A stretch of DNA of 64,000 bases from Ancylostoma caninum (lineage: Eukaryota; Nematoda; Chromadorea; Rhabditida; Ancylostomatidae). The stretch spans positions 62,001 through 126,000 of the forward strand of contig JBAJFG010000536.1 of NCBI GenBank assembly GCA_037903475.1, given 5' to 3'. Both the position numbers and the translations under genes were made by a program. Of the stretch, positions 37,323 through 48,913 are shown piece by piece (positions within the stretch are counted from its first letter, which is position 1; each line of letters starts with the position of its first letter). The notes beneath the pieces were generated by a model. The model made no database searches, was not told the origin of the DNA, and was given only the letters and a program-made list of their open reading frames with translations.

Positions 37323-38700
37323 CCAACCCCACCTTTTCATGACCCCTCCTCCCACCCTGTGCTCTCGCATGCTTTCTCTGTACTGTGAGCAGTTTCAAGG
37401 AAAGAATATACAAAAGAAACGCATTAAAAAGTCAAAATTGAATCTAAAACAACCTTGAAGTCGATATGCATCGTTTCTTATCCGATCGAAACAGGAGCTA
37501 GCAAGAACGATCACGTCATTACGTGTAAACACAGGACTGATTGGCAGCGCATGCAAGAAATCGGTTTCAACGCTGGCATTTGAGCGCTCACGAGTTTGAT
37601 CCCCGGCACCCCCGAGAGACTTTTGCGCGGGTCGGAAACGCTTCAGAATTGTGGGGAGTAGAGAAGATCGAAAAATTTGAAAATGAAGTGAGAGGAGCGA
37701 AATTGAACGATTACCCATGCGAGAATTCGCCTGCTAGGCCCGCCAGCTTGTGAAAAACTAAGGTGACTAAGACCCCGTACTGAAGTTCTCTGACTCAAAA
37801 CCAACAGATGCTTTTCAACGTTTCCATAGAGGACGATCAGCTCAATTTTTTCTCAGAGTTTCATTTTTCTAGATCTCCATATGTTTTCGGAAGCTCGGTG
37901 GGAAATTCATAGGAAATTTGACGAATTTCCCATCAATTTCCTATCTAAACTGCGAGAAAACGAGCGAACTTCGTGGGGCCAGACTCCGCGCCCTCGATGG
38001 GAAATTTCCTCATCTAAAACGTTTTTTGTGATATCTGCAAATTGCTTCTCAGTGATTTCCCAAACAGATTTACTCCATTTACACCATTTGTTCAAATTGC
38101 AAGGTTTTCACTTTTTCAATTCCCATGAAGAAAGTTTGCCTTCTGCCGAAACCTTTGTGTGATAGAGATCCGAGCATTCATTCTTCATCCCCATTATCGC
38201 TTCCCAATGTTTGCACTTGCTTTAGTGAGTTAGATGGGAAATTTTCCCTTGGAGACCCGAAAATTTGAAAAATTTCCCATCGAGCTCCCAAAAACATACG
38301 AAGCTCTGGAAAAATGAAACTCTAGCAAATGATAGAGCTGATTGCCCTTTATGGATAATTTGAAAAACATTTGCCGATTTGGAGTCAGAGAACTTCAGCA
38401 CGAGGTCTAATTCACCCTACTTTCCCATATTCTGACCGGCCCAGCAGGCGAATCCTAGCATGTGCATTGATCTCGCTACCCACACTCTATTTTTTACCAT
38501 TTCCACCCTCTTTACTACATATTTGATTCTGAAGTGATTCCGACCAGTGCAAAAATTAATTGAAGGCGCGGAGAATCGAAACCGTGGGTGCGCTGAAGCC
38601 GATTTCTCTCATACGCTGCCAACCAGTCCTGCTTTAACTCGCAATGACGTGATCGTTCATGGGCGGAACGTCATTTGTCATGTCATAAAACAATCTCAGG
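37323..38700. mobile_element. Inverted-repeat element with tRNA-like modules (copy B)
   Basis: The reverse-orientation partner of 8,118-9,493. The left arm starts CCAACCCCACCTTTTCA, then CTAAAACAAC and TTATCCGATCG, matching the right end of copy A read backwards. tRNA-like modules lie at 37,535-37,610 (+ strand) and 38,565-38,630 (- strand), both facing inwards. The centre shares AAATCACTGAGAAGCAATTT and GATGGGAAATTTCC with copy A. Interrupting an RTE copy at 37,322 shows it is, or was, mobile. Confidence 0.7.
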
Positions 38701-38705
38701 CATTT

Positions 38706-38990
38706 GCGGGGGTCGACTGCAGGTAGAAAAGGGGTCCACCCCCAGTTGTACCTGAGGGTGGACCCCAAATCGCGAGGCACCTACCCCACACATATGGCCG
38801 ACGGCCCCCCACGTGCCCCCACAGACGTAACCCCACGTGCCCCCGGCCGACGTCCCCCCACGTGCCCCCGGCCGACGTCCCTCACGTGCCCCCGGCCGAC
38901 GGCCCCCCACGTGCCCCCGACCGACGTCCCCCACGTGCCCCCACAGACGTCCCCGCACGTGCCCCCGGCCGACGTCCCCTCACGTGCCCT
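38706..38990. repeat. Hairpin plus GC-rich ACGTGCCCCC minisatellite
   Basis: AGGTAGAAAAGGGGTCCACC with inverted GGTGGACCCC (38,720-38,768) is followed by about nine units of 20-24 bp carrying CCCACGTGCCCCCGGCCGAC. The same hairpin and three or four units occur at 44,395-44,545, so this is a dispersed repeat family. Confidence 0.75.
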
Positions 38991-39240
38991 CATTGCTACC
39001 CCCGACGTACAGAACCACAACATTTAAGCTGAAATTGATCCGCTGCTTCAGGAAAAATCGCTTTCGCCCCACTTTTGACAAAATCGTCGTTTATTAACAA
39101 AATACAACTAATCGAAAATCGAGTATGCAAGAAAGTGAACATGGCACACAACAAAGACAACATAAAAGTAACAAAAAAGGCGTGACTCCGTGGAACCACG
39201 CGGATTGCACACTACCCACTAGACATTTGACTCGACCGAG

Positions 39241-39470
39241 TCATATCGAGTCGAGTTTCGAATAAATCGACTTTCGAGTGACTCGAAATATCGACTATTC
39301 GAAAAAGGCCAAAAATCGAGTTATTCGAAGTGTCGTCCATTCGAAAAACCTCAAAAATCGAGTTATTCGAAATATCGACTGTTCGAAAAACCTCAAAAAT
39401 CGAGTTATTCGAAATGTCGACTATTCGAAAAGGGCAGTTATTCGACTATTCGTCGAATAACTCGACATTT
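39241..39470. repeat. 42-bp tandem array rich in TTCGAA
   Basis: The ATCGAGTTATTCGAAATGTC / GACTATTCGAAAAACCTCAA unit repeats at a 42-bp period (for example 39,320, 39,362, 39,404). A second array with the same unit and orientation lies at 41,320-41,545. Confidence 0.85.
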
Positions 39471-39656
39471 TTATTGACTTAATAGCTGCCGTACCCGGCT
39501 TCGCTCGGGTGTTTTACTACCTTGGCTACATCGCACTGCTGAGGCCAACTACTATCGCCTACAAATTCATTGAAACACTAAAACCTGCATAATTTTGGTG
39601 CTTCCCCATGGACTTGTGGGCAAAAAGTTAGCAAAGCTATTTAGGTGATAGCAAAT

Positions 39657-40225
39657 CGATGCATTTGTACAAAATGGTTGTAAGATTCATATCCAGCGTA
39701 TCGGGGTACCTCTGGAGACATGTCTTCACCTCCCCATTGAGCAGAAGGGCCAAAAATCAATAAAATCAATAAATCGATATTTCGTGCAAAATGGTTATCA
39801 TATGTGTGTTCAGCGTATTGAGAAACACCAGTAGAGGCGTCCTTGCCAGTCTCCGAGCGAAAGTGGAAAAGTCGATAAAATCAATAAATCGATATTTCGT
39901 GCAAAATGGTTGTTATATCCGTACTCAGCGTATTGAGGAACCCCAGGAGACATGTCCTTACCGCTCCATTGGACAGAAGAGCCAAAAATCGATAAAATCG
40001 ATAAATCGATATTTCGTGCAAAACAGTTGTGATATTCGTATTCAGCGTATTGAGGAACCCCAGAAGACGTGTCTTTGTCCGTCTCCGAGCTAAAGTAGAA
40101 AAAATCGATAAAATCAATAAATCAATATTTCGTCCAAAATGGTTGCCACATTCGTATTCGGCGTATTGAGAAACCCCAGAAGACATGTCCTCACCGACCC
40201 CTGGCCGAAAATAACGAAAAATCAA
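39657..40225. repeat. About 116-bp tandem repeat, five units
   Basis: The AAATCGATATTTCGTGCAAA block recurs at about 39,657, 39,776, 39,891, 40,008 and 40,124. The rest of the unit (GCGTATTGAGGAACCCCAG, ACATGTCCT) is also conserved. Confidence 0.85.
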
Positions 40226-40341
40226 TAAAATCGATATAATCGATAAATCAATCGATAATCTCAGGTGTAAAGTAGCCGGCCCGCGAAGTATGTGCATGCA
40301 AAATTTGGTCCGGATCGGTTCACCCTCCGCGATCTCTATTC

Positions 40342-40498
<157 letters not shown>

Positions 40499-40517
40499 TG
40501 ACTTTTATATATACAGA

Positions 40518-41310
40518 TTAAATTGGCCAAACTGCACGCTAAAGCTGGCATGAAAGCACTAGTCCATCCATTCTAATGTGTATGTATTTAAAGATTTTCC
40601 ATTAAAGTAATTAAAGTTAAAACAAATAAATTAAAGTAATAGTTCTAAGTTGCAGTATACGACTACTTGCTCATAGCGAAATGCTACTGAATACTTCTTT
40701 GGTTTCGCCACATGAATTTTTGACTATAGGTTTTTGACCTGGTCATTCTTTAAAAGCGCCGCTCACGGAAGTCTTAGCGTCGCAGATTTCGCTGTTTCGG
40801 TTGTTCAAGGGACATAGAACTCATATTCAATAATGAAACAGCGCCCAAAAATCCGGAAAAACAAGATGCCGTTTCCTGAGATGTTGTGCTAGCGTCTCTT
40901 GATACTCGCATGTCCTACCGCAATGATGCCATGCGTTCTTGTGAAAGTAAGCTGGCGCAGCGGACATCAAAAAGGCAACATTGACATTAGCGCTCACAAT
41001 TTCTTCACAGGTTATTTGTGATTCATTGTCTCGATGACTACAGTAATTTTGACTAAGACTGTACTTATGGAATCTCTCCTGTTATTATACTGGCCGCTTC
41101 TTTATTCTTTAGGAATGGATCATCATTATCAGCACTTCTGAGATCTCATTGATTTTCATGTCACAGTTTGCTTTAATTTTCGCAATGTGCCTTCTTTCAT
41201 TATAATCAAAGTTATTGATCGAAGTTAGAAATCATTGTGTTTTGGATGCTCTAAATAAAGTTTGGAATCAAATAGATAACTTATTGTTAATATGTTGCTT
41301 CATAATTAGT
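40518..41310. other. No gene recognised
   Basis: AT-rich, no supported coding or RNA feature. Confidence 0.4.
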
Positions 41311-41319
41311 ATTGCTGAC

Positions 41320-41545
41320 TCGACAAAATATCGATACGAACATTCGAAATCGACTTTTCGAAAAAGTCCAAAAATCGAGTTATTCGAAATACCGACTATT
41401 CGAAAAGGCCAAAAGTCGAGTTATTCGAAATATCGACTATTCGAAAAAGGCCAAAAATCGAGTTATTCGAAATGTCGACTATTCAAAAAGCCTCAAAAAT
41501 CGAGTTATTCGAAATGTCGACTATTCGAAAAAAATCCCGTCAGTC
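41320..41545. repeat. 42-bp tandem array rich in TTCGAA (second block)
   Basis: Same unit and strand as 39,241-39,470, about five units. The Asn-Arg-Val-Ile-Arg-Asn protein repeats seen in translation are artefacts. Confidence 0.85.
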
Positions 41546-41796
41546 TACTACCCACTGCTCAGCTCTGACATTTAGTGTTATGCGGTCGATGTTAAGCGCT
41601 AGCGCTATCTGAAGAGTGTCGGGGCATCGGCCCGCTTTTCGCGACCACTGACTGCCGGCAAATATCTCCGAAAGGCGGCCTGGACGACTACATATTTCGG
41701 CTCAATAAGGAAATGGCACGCTCGGAATGGTTGGTTGGTGAGAGTAAGAGCGTGATAAAGGATGAAGGCAGCACCGGTCTGGAGTAGATCAGCAGC

Positions 41797-41880
41797 ATGC
41801 ATGGCCTAGTGGATAAAGCAGCGGACTCTCAATCATGCAGAAACCATGGACAGGCTGGTTCGAATCCCATCGATGGTCGA
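41797..41880 (+). repeat. tRNA-like element, probable SINE head
   Basis: A box TGGCCTAGTGG (41,802-41,812) and perfect B box GGTTCGAATCC (41,857-41,867). The 45-base gap between the boxes is longer than in most tRNAs, and no convincing acceptor stem or anticodon stem could be drawn. A SINE head is therefore preferred over a functional tRNA. Confidence 0.5.
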
Positions 41881-42334
41881 AAAAGGCTAGCACTACGAAA
41901 CCATGGATGGAGCTCGCAAACAACCATCTTTTCGTATTTCTGATGTGAAATTGCGTATTTATGTTGTTTCTGTGCTCCGGTGGATCACTGTGGATCCGCA
42001 ATTGCGTCAAACCCGGCACTCATCCGTCCGAGACTGTGAGCGAGGTGTGACCGATCCCCCGGGGGTTGTCACAGTGCCGGCGTTCAATCGACAGGTAATT
42101 GTGGAAAATACTGCCTTGTGCGCTGGATTAGGAGCGGTAGCGCCTGGTGGTTTGCGGACTCATGGCGGCCTGAACGAGGACGGTACTCGGGCGGATAGGA
42201 ATGCAAGCCCGTTTTCAGCGGCCCTGCAGCGGCCTGAGCGCGGTCACTTCTCGGGTCAAAACACCCAAGCGCTCGCTTCGACCCTCGCCCCCTGCTCATT
42301 CCGAACGGGATTTGCTCCCAAAATTGTCTGAGTA

Positions 42335-42757
42335 GTTATGAGACCCTATTATGAGAACTCGTGAACACTCACCGCCGCTCCGAGGAAGAAGAGGAAAGTG
42401 AAAGCGAGGGAAAATGAAGTTGTTGATTAATTACATACACACGTGTTATCACGGTCCCGGCGGACAGCAGCACGTCTGGAGAATTCCGGCGGAAAGCAGC
42501 ACGTCGGGGGGCATGAGCAGCACGTTCTGCTATACCAGAACGTCGATACACGCTCCCCCAACTCAAAAAGTGGGAGGAGCGATGGGGTTCGACCGGCTGT
42601 TCGACGGCACGATTGTCTGAGATCATCAATTAACATTTAATGGTCAAGCCACCACCACTACGTACCTCACCCACACCTCTCCAATACGCCCCCCCCCCCC
42701 CTACCCAGCACCCTCCCATACGACCCCCTCATGGGAAATTCCCATCGGACGCTTGAC
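42335..42757. repeat. Dispersed repeat carrying a Helitron empty site
   Basis: Matches 45,298-45,381 joined to 46,216-46,435, including GTTGTTGATTAATTACA, CACGTGTTATCA, GCAGCACGT and CAGAACGTCGATACACG blocks. In this copy GATTAATTACATACACACG is continuous. In the other, a beta Helitron sits between the A and T of TTACAT. The last 120 bp (42,640-42,757) match 7,980-8,100 inverted. Confidence 0.85.
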
Positions 42758-43457
42758 TCTGCTTATAATAACGGGCTTATTCGGTATGTGTGTGTCTATC
42801 TGTGTGACTGTGTGTCACAAAATTCGTTCATCCTGTTTTGAAGGGAAAGTAGGGCGGTTATCCTATTCCAGTCATACCTCGAGATTGCTAGCAGACTCCC
42901 TGCGGGTCCACTGCTGTGATAAGGGTGCGCCGGCGCCGAGAAGTGGAGAGACGGGTCCACAGCGGTGATAAGGGTGCGCCGGCGCCTAAAGGTGGGGGAG
43001 ATGGGTCTATGGTGGTGGTGAGGGTGCGTCGGCACGCAGAAGTGGGGGAGGCTTTCGCGCTCTTCTTCTCTCATTTGTTCACGAGCCCACCGCACCTTCA
43101 TCTTTTATATGTTCAAACTGGCTCTCATCATTCGACCAGTTACAACAAACAAAGAATGGTAAACCATTTGGGGTAGTCATTCCAGGTTAAGTCGGTAATA
43201 TTTAGTTACAAATAGCTACTTCAGGTGAGTGAAAGATAAAATAAAATAGATAAAATTGCGCCGAGAAACGCAGGTAATCCTTCTTGATCAGTCCAGTTCT
43301 GCGTCAGGGAAAGCAATGGAGAGGAACGTGGAACGCATTATAGCAAAAATATGGTATGGTTGTGAGCCTATTAAATGAAAAAGGGATAAAGTCATGCGAG
43401 CGAAGCGAGCATCAGGAAAAGTCTGGAAGTCCATCGTAAGCCAGCCGGCCAGACTGG
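42758..43457 (+). mobile_element. Helitron, alpha class (copy 9)
   Basis: The 5' part TCTGCTTATAATAACGGGCT is followed by a short GT-rich run. About three minisatellite units follow (42,903-43,045), then the type-1 body as in copy 1, then a hairpin with several stem mismatches ending CTGG at 43,457 before host T. The 5' base is not preceded by A and is less certain. Confidence 0.8.
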
Positions 43458-43543
43458 TAACAGATAACGGAAGCTAACAGAAGTAACAGAACAGATCGGC
43501 GACAGGGAGATCCCAATGAAATTGAAGTCGAAGATATATTGTA
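43458..43543 (+). pseudogene. RTE fragment trapped between two Helitrons
   Basis: About 86 bp. The + frame at 43,493-43,540 reads IGDREIPMKLKSKIYC, matching the KSIRDRLKSKIYR region of the 17.6-kb RTE protein. Both neighbouring Helitrons have their 3' ends abutting this fragment, so it is the original insertion target. Confidence 0.7.
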
Positions 43544-44367
43544 CCAGTCTGGCCGTCCGGCTAACGCCGGACTTCCAGACTTCTATTGATGCTCGCTTCG
43601 CTCGCTTACTGCACGTTGGAAGCAAACACAAAAGTGTGAATGGATTGATAAAATCTGCATCCTTCCACGCGGTTCTATCGCTCTCCTGAGAAACCATTGA
43701 TCCCGTAGGTGGTAGCTTTCCCTCATATGAACGAAGTTATCCTCTCCCATATGAGCGAAGTTAGTGGCCGTGAAGAATTGAGTGTAATTCAGTGCAAATG
43801 TTATCTTCAAATGATTTAGACTCAACTGGTTGTTGTGGTAATTCAAGTGATAAGGGTCCGCCGGTGTACATAAACAGAAAGGAAGAAGTGGTTCATTCAG
43901 ACACAAAGGGAATGGGAAGAGAACACGGATACGAAAGGAAACAATGTACATCTAGGTGATTTACATAAGTAGGAGGCTCCGCCGCAACAGGGTAAGGCAC
44001 CCCTCATGCAGAAATAGACCCGCCTAGCGAATTCCCATTTCTTGTGGAAGCCGGCACACCCTTATCACCCCTTGGACCCGACTCCGAAGGTTTCTCCACT
44101 TTTGGACGCCGGCGCACCCTTATCACACCGTTGGACCCGACTTAGGGCGTTTCCCCACTTGACGAGGCCGGCGCATCTTCCAAACCGCAGTAGACATGTC
44201 GCACTTTCCCTTCCGTTAGAGCTGCTCCTCATTCTTTGAACCTAACCATACCTGTCTCTATCATCATGTTGACCTCGCAATCAACATTACTGACCAATCA
44301 GGGAATCTCGTTTCACACACACCCACACACACACGTGACAGACTAAGCCCTTTATTATAAGTCATGA
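43544..44367 (-). mobile_element. Helitron, alpha class (copy 10), complete
   Basis: Minus-strand 5' TCATGACTTATAATAAAGGG at 44,367 preceded by host A. 3' hairpin and CTGG at 43,544 followed by host T. 824 bp with two to three minisatellite units (44,040-44,180). Tail-to-tail with copy 9. Confidence 0.92.
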
Positions 44368-44394
44368 TAGTTGCAAGGCTTGCTCAGACATTCG

Positions 44395-44545
44395 TAGGGG
44401 TCGACGGCAGGTAGAAAAGGGGTTCACCCCGAGTTGTACCTGAGGGTAGACCCCAAATCGCGGGAACGTCCCCCCACGTGCCCCCAGCAGACATCCCTCC
44501 ACGTGCCTCCGGCAGACGTCCCCCACTTGCCCTCGCGGCTACCCC
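44395..44545. repeat. Second copy of the hairpin plus ACGTGCCCCC repeat
   Basis: GGCAGGTAGAAAAGGGGTTC, GAGTTGTACCTGAGGGT and CCCCAAATCGCG are shared with 38,710-38,775, followed by three diverged 22-bp GC-rich units. Confidence 0.7.
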
Positions 44546-44885
44546 CGACGTCATCACCATCTACGTTCTACCCCCGACGTCATCTACATCCTCAGTGAAA
44601 AGAACGCGCGACCGCCGCCAGGCCGTAAACGCGTTCTATTCTCATTACTCCTAATACAAGGCACGCTTTAGTCAACGTTCTTCTCGCACTGCCCATCAGT
44701 CAGTAATAAAGATGTCATCCACTGAACCACACCACTACATTGTATATTCGCACAAGACAAAGTCCAGGGGTGTAAAGCGCAGCTATCCGCCACATAAGTC
44801 GCCACAAATTGCCCATTAAGGCAGCGTGTCACCTCAAAGATCGCGTTCGAGACCCTTACCTCAGCCGAACATATGCGAGCAGCTG

Positions 44886-45295
44886 AGCGCAAAGGTACAC
44901 TTTAGGTCTTAGAGTAATGTCGAAGCCTCATAAGTTAGGGATTCTTTGGTCGAGAAATTCTTGACCAGTGGACGGTAGGTTTGATTCCGCATTGAAAACG
45001 TGCTGAGGGTGCGGTAAGGTTTTCCAGCACGGCAATGCTTATTCGTTCGCTTATTCAATAGCTACTGCTGAAAAGTTCATTATGATGTGCAATCCCAACT
45101 CCTCAGCTCCGCCTTTTCCAAATTCCTAGCGAGGAAACTCGTCAGCCCTAGTATTGAATTTGGCCCCCTATATATTTTTTGACGATTCTTCTCAATTTCA
45201 AGCATATTGCTGAAATCAGCGCGTCGAGTAGGACCGGATTCTGTTAATATTCCCATACCCATCATGAACTGGCACATTGCCTAATTGCCCTATAA
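44886..45295. mobile_element. MITE copy related to 53.7 kb (diverged)
   Basis: Ordered shared blocks: GGTACACTTTAGGTC, CTCATAAGTTAGGGATTC, GAGAAATTC, GCTGAGGGTGCGG, TAGCTACTGCTGAAAAGTTC and ATGAACTGGCACATTGCC. Confidence 0.6.
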
Positions 45296-45381
45296 TGAGA
45301 ACTCATGAACACTCACTACTGCTCCAAGGGTGTTAGGATGAAAGTGAAGGTTAGGGAAGATGAAGTTGTTGATTAATTACA

Positions 45382-46215
45382 CCAGCCTGATCGTCCGGCT
45401 AACGCCGGACTCTCAGGCTTCTTTTCTTGCTCGCTTCGCTCGCATATTTTCATTGTCCTCGGATAAGATTGGTGCAGTCGCATGAACAGACACTATCCAC
45501 AGAGAAGTATTCTTTACCGCAGTTCATGGGGCCGCTGACCCACTATGGACGGCTCCTTTCCAACAAATCGTGGTAACGCATTTCGGTTCGCTATGGTGGA
45601 CGTGAATATTGAAAATTGACCGAGTAAGTGCAAACTGGGATTGGACCTGAACAATGGTGCACCCTTATCACCGTTGGGATCTATCTCCAGAGGTTCCTCC
45701 ACTTTGGAACCCCTGTACACTGTTATCACGTCGTTGGACCCGACTCCAGGCGTTTCTCCGCTTTTGAGCGCAGGCGCACCCATATCACGCCGTTGGACCC
45801 GACTCTAGGCGTTTCCCCGCTTTTGGACGCCGGCGCACCCTTATCACACCGTCAACCCACCTCTAACACTCCACTAAGACATAGCCCTCCTCCGTGTCAT
45901 CCATCGTTCGCCTGGTCCCTCCTATTCGTTTTAGAGGTGTCCTACCCTTCACTTTCCTTTTATACGGTCCTGTAATCAAAAGCTTATCTCATTCATTCCG
46001 ATAATGATCAAAGCAACTGTCAGCCATTAACATGTCTGAACATGACAAAAGTGGTCCGGAACACCTGTAAATCAAGGTAAAAATCAAAATTTACCACATT
46101 TTCGTACATAACTCGACGCGCTGAACACATAGGTATTTTCAATTTTTGATGGCTGGTTCTCGTGCACACACGCACACACACACACACATGAACTGCCAAT
46201 TAATAAGAAGTAAGA
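45382..46215 (-). mobile_element. Helitron, beta class (copy 11), complete, with matching empty site
   Basis: Minus-strand 5' TCTTACTTCTTATTAATTGG at 46,215 preceded by host A. The 3' beta hairpin and CTGG at 45,382 are followed by host T. 834 bp. The flanks GATTAATTACA (left) and TATACACGTGTTATC (right) are continuous at 42,421-42,445. This shows insertion between A and T with no target duplication, the Helitron mode. Near-identical to copy 7. Confidence 0.96.
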
Positions 46216-46519
46216 TATACACGTGTTATCAAGGTCCCAGCGAACACGTCTTGAGGATTCCGGTGGACAGCAGCACGTCGGGGGGGGGGAGGGGTATGAG
46301 CAGCACGTCGTGGGCATTAGCAGCACGTTCTGCTAAATCAGAACGTCGATACACGTTCCCCCAATTCAAGAGGCGGGCGGAGCGACGGGGATTCGACCTG
46401 CTGTTCGACGGCGGAATTGTCTGAGTGTGGCATTGTATTGGGCGTAATGTTCGCCGATCACCTCGAAGCATGAGCAGACCTTCCAATTTCCAATTGGAAT
46501 AGAAATGCGGTTACTCCGT

Positions 46520-46660
46520 TGGACCCATGGGCTCACCTGCCTCGACAGAATTCGGAGTTTGATGTGGTCTCGATGTTCGGTGTAGCACCAATCGCGGCGA
46601 AGATGCGTGAGGCTCGGTTATATTGGTACGGTCACGTGCTGTTGTGAGAAGTGACAACAG
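46520..46660 (+). pseudogene. RTE C-terminal fragment
   Basis: The + strand reads FGVAPIAAKMREARLYWYGHVL, corresponding to the FGVTAIADKLREARL-RFGHVL stretch of the 17.6-kb copy, with TRLDRI slightly upstream in another frame. A short, isolated 3' fragment. Confidence 0.8.
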
Positions 46661-46750
46661 TTCAGTCGCCAAATCAGCTATGAACCAGCCGGATCGCCGG
46701 GCTCTCGTGCTTATTTTGGGCTCGCTTCGCACGCCTCGCATACGTGTGTA

Positions 46751-47591
46751 TTAGGTTGTCGGGAAATGATTGGGACACTCCGTATCATGTGGAAATGATT
46801 GAGACACACCATAATGATCATGTACACCCATCGCCTAAGCCACCTATCTGGGAGAGTTCCAGCACTGCGGGGTCAGTATTCATGTTCCAACAGGGTGAAG
46901 AAGTTATCGATCGGTCAATGATCGAAAATCGCCAAAGCTGGCAAAGTGCTGCTCGGCTAGGAAGTGTTCAAGCTACTAGATGAGATGTTAGATGGGAAGC
47001 TCAGGGTAGGACAAGGATGACTCAAGTGGCACTGTGATCTTTGTCTGTTTCCTCTACTGTCGACGAATCAACAATTTCATTTGAGGGTGCATTTTGTGAA
47101 GCAAAATGTGTACCTCGATGTTTCTTTTCTTCGACAGTGATGGACGTCGCCCTAATTTAACTATAGTAAATGCTCCTGTTTTCCATTATGTTGCTTATCG
47201 GTGACTCCGGTGGAGCATGCCCTGCTCCTCGGCGCAGGAGATCGCCGATTATGGAAATGGCTTTGAGGAGACGTATCGCCCGAAAAGAAAAGTCGGAACC
47301 GACGGCTCACTGTTGTATGGCCGAGGTGCAACAGTGAATGTCATGATAATGTTGTCATCCTTCCTGCTCCCACTGCTGCTTCATAGAAGCTCTTGCAAGA
47401 AAATCACTTGAATTAGGTGTTCGTACATTTTCGCACCTAGACAACAAATGGCGCGGCGCCATGTCTTTACATACCCATGGTGCCCAGAGCATGGCATCAT
47501 ACATCCACATACCATGGGGATAGGTCACAAGTGGGAAGGTTGCAAGAAAGAATTACTAATGAAGTGTCTCAATCATTTCCCGACAACCCAA
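46751..47591 (-). mobile_element. Decayed mariner with intact TIRs and TA duplication
   Basis: TIRs TTAGGTTGTCGGGAAATGAT and the inverted TTGGGTTGTCGGGAAATGAT, with TA on both sides. 841 bp, so about 425 bp shorter than the full-length copy at 27,270. Minus-strand translation around 47,070-47,140 gives KKRNIEVHILLHKM followed by RRQ. The second catalytic Asp and its Asn neighbour are replaced by Lys-Met, as in the 33-kb copy. Shared inactivating changes suggest the two derive from one already defective ancestor mobilised in trans. Confidence 0.85.
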
Positions 47592-47757
47592 TATTTTCCC
47601 CTCTACTGAGCGTTGGTATGGCACCAGTGCGTGACATCTTCAATACTTCTCGGCGTTGGTTGCAATAATTAGGAGTAGCTACATACGACCGATTTATGAA
47701 TGATGACGGAAAATGTTTGCCAGTTCCTGCATTTTATGGTTGGTAAAATGATAAGGG

Positions 47758-48035
47758 GCGCGTGTGGCGCAGTGGTAAGAGGCTCGCCGCGCACGCACAC
47801 GATCGATGGTTCGATCCCGCCCGAGGCCAACCAAGCCTTCCATCCCTCCGGGGTCGGTAAATTGGTACCAGAGAGTCTGGGAGGATGAAGCACTGACTTG
47901 GTACATCGGGTGCCCCCCGCAAGTCATTGTACAGGGCACATACGCATTCAACGCCTCTACGATGCTCAGATGAAGTCGAATGCGTGGCGCATCTCTCGTG
48001 ACGGGATTGATTAACGCCGACCACTTTACCACTTT
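47758..48035 (+). mobile_element. tRNA-derived SINE, complete, 13-bp target duplication
   Basis: A perfect direct repeat AAAATGATAAGGG flanks the element (47,745-47,757 and 48,036-48,048). The head has A box TGGCGCAGTGG (47,765-47,775) and B box GGTTCGATCCC (47,808-47,818), correctly spaced. The 278-bp element ends in a short CCACTTTACCACTTT repeat rather than poly-A, as expected if RTE-type machinery copies it (inference). Open frames across it on the minus strand are artefacts. A head fragment of the same family lies at 32,406. Confidence 0.92.
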
Positions 48036-48913
48036 AAAATGATAAGGGTGAGCTTGAGTATAAGAGTATCCCCAGACTTCGCCAGCAATCGTTGCGATCG
48101 CCACGACAGCCGGCTGTCGTCGCGATCGCCACGACCGCCGGCGATCGCCACATGGATAAAGTGAATGAGGAGACCCCAGACGTAAGAGCGATGATAATAG
48201 ATGGGGCGTGGCGGCCGATAGGCATCGTTTCCACTACTGCTATCACTCACATCGCCAGTTGATTTCGGCCACATCTTGGAGAGTACGGGCGATGAGCTCC
48301 GTTTGGCAGCGATCCATGGCGTTGTAACGTGCAATCAATACGCATCATTTCCACGATCCTTATCTCTTATATCTCCGGTTCATTTCTATTCATTTTGAAC
48401 TGGCGAAGTCTGGGGATACTCTAAAGGAGGGCGCTGGGGGATGGTTACGTACAAATGAGAGGGAATCAACAAGAAAGGTGATGTGAGACGGAGGTGGATA
48501 GAAATACACATTGTACATCAGTTACAGGGTGTCATCGTTCGACAAATACCAATATTGCGCTCTGATATTGGCCTCACTAGCAAGAGAACTCGTCATGTAC
48601 TGCCTTTTTTCCAACTGGTGCGGGCGCACACCTCCAATAACAGTGGGACCCGGATAGGTGCCTTTGACGCAATATTGACTGCGATGCGCGGTCGGATATT
48701 CGCCGGCCGAAGAGTCCAACGGCGTGATAAGAGGATTCGATATGATGTTTCCATCTCTTGACGCTTTCAAACTGTCGGAAACTGGCACATCCTTATCACA
48801 GAAGCGGACCCGTCTCCCCTACTTTTGGGCGCCGGCGCACCTTCGAAACCAAGGTAAACCCGTGTTTTGCGCCTCGTCATGCTTCAGTACCAAACAAACC
48901 TCGCCAAATTTAT

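Larger units (their letters stand above)
46685..48870 (-). mobile_element. Helitron (copy 12) with a mariner and a SINE inserted
   Basis: A degraded 3' hairpin with CTGG at 46,685 followed by host T, and a GCTCGCTTCGC-block. The body resumes after the mariner (47,592-47,740, similar to 26,760-26,870) and after the SINE (48,036-48,480, similar to 26,870-26,960). It ends in two minisatellite-like units at 48,690-48,845. The 5' end is not resolved. Confidence 0.55.

Noticed and set aside
39278..39460. Asn-Arg-Val-Ile-Arg-Asn repeat protein
   Set aside because: A 42-bp (14-codon) tandem DNA repeat translated in frame. No start context or gene structure.
41797..41880. Functional tRNA gene
   Set aside because: A and B boxes are good, but no convincing acceptor or anticodon stem could be formed, and similar heads occur in SINEs here.
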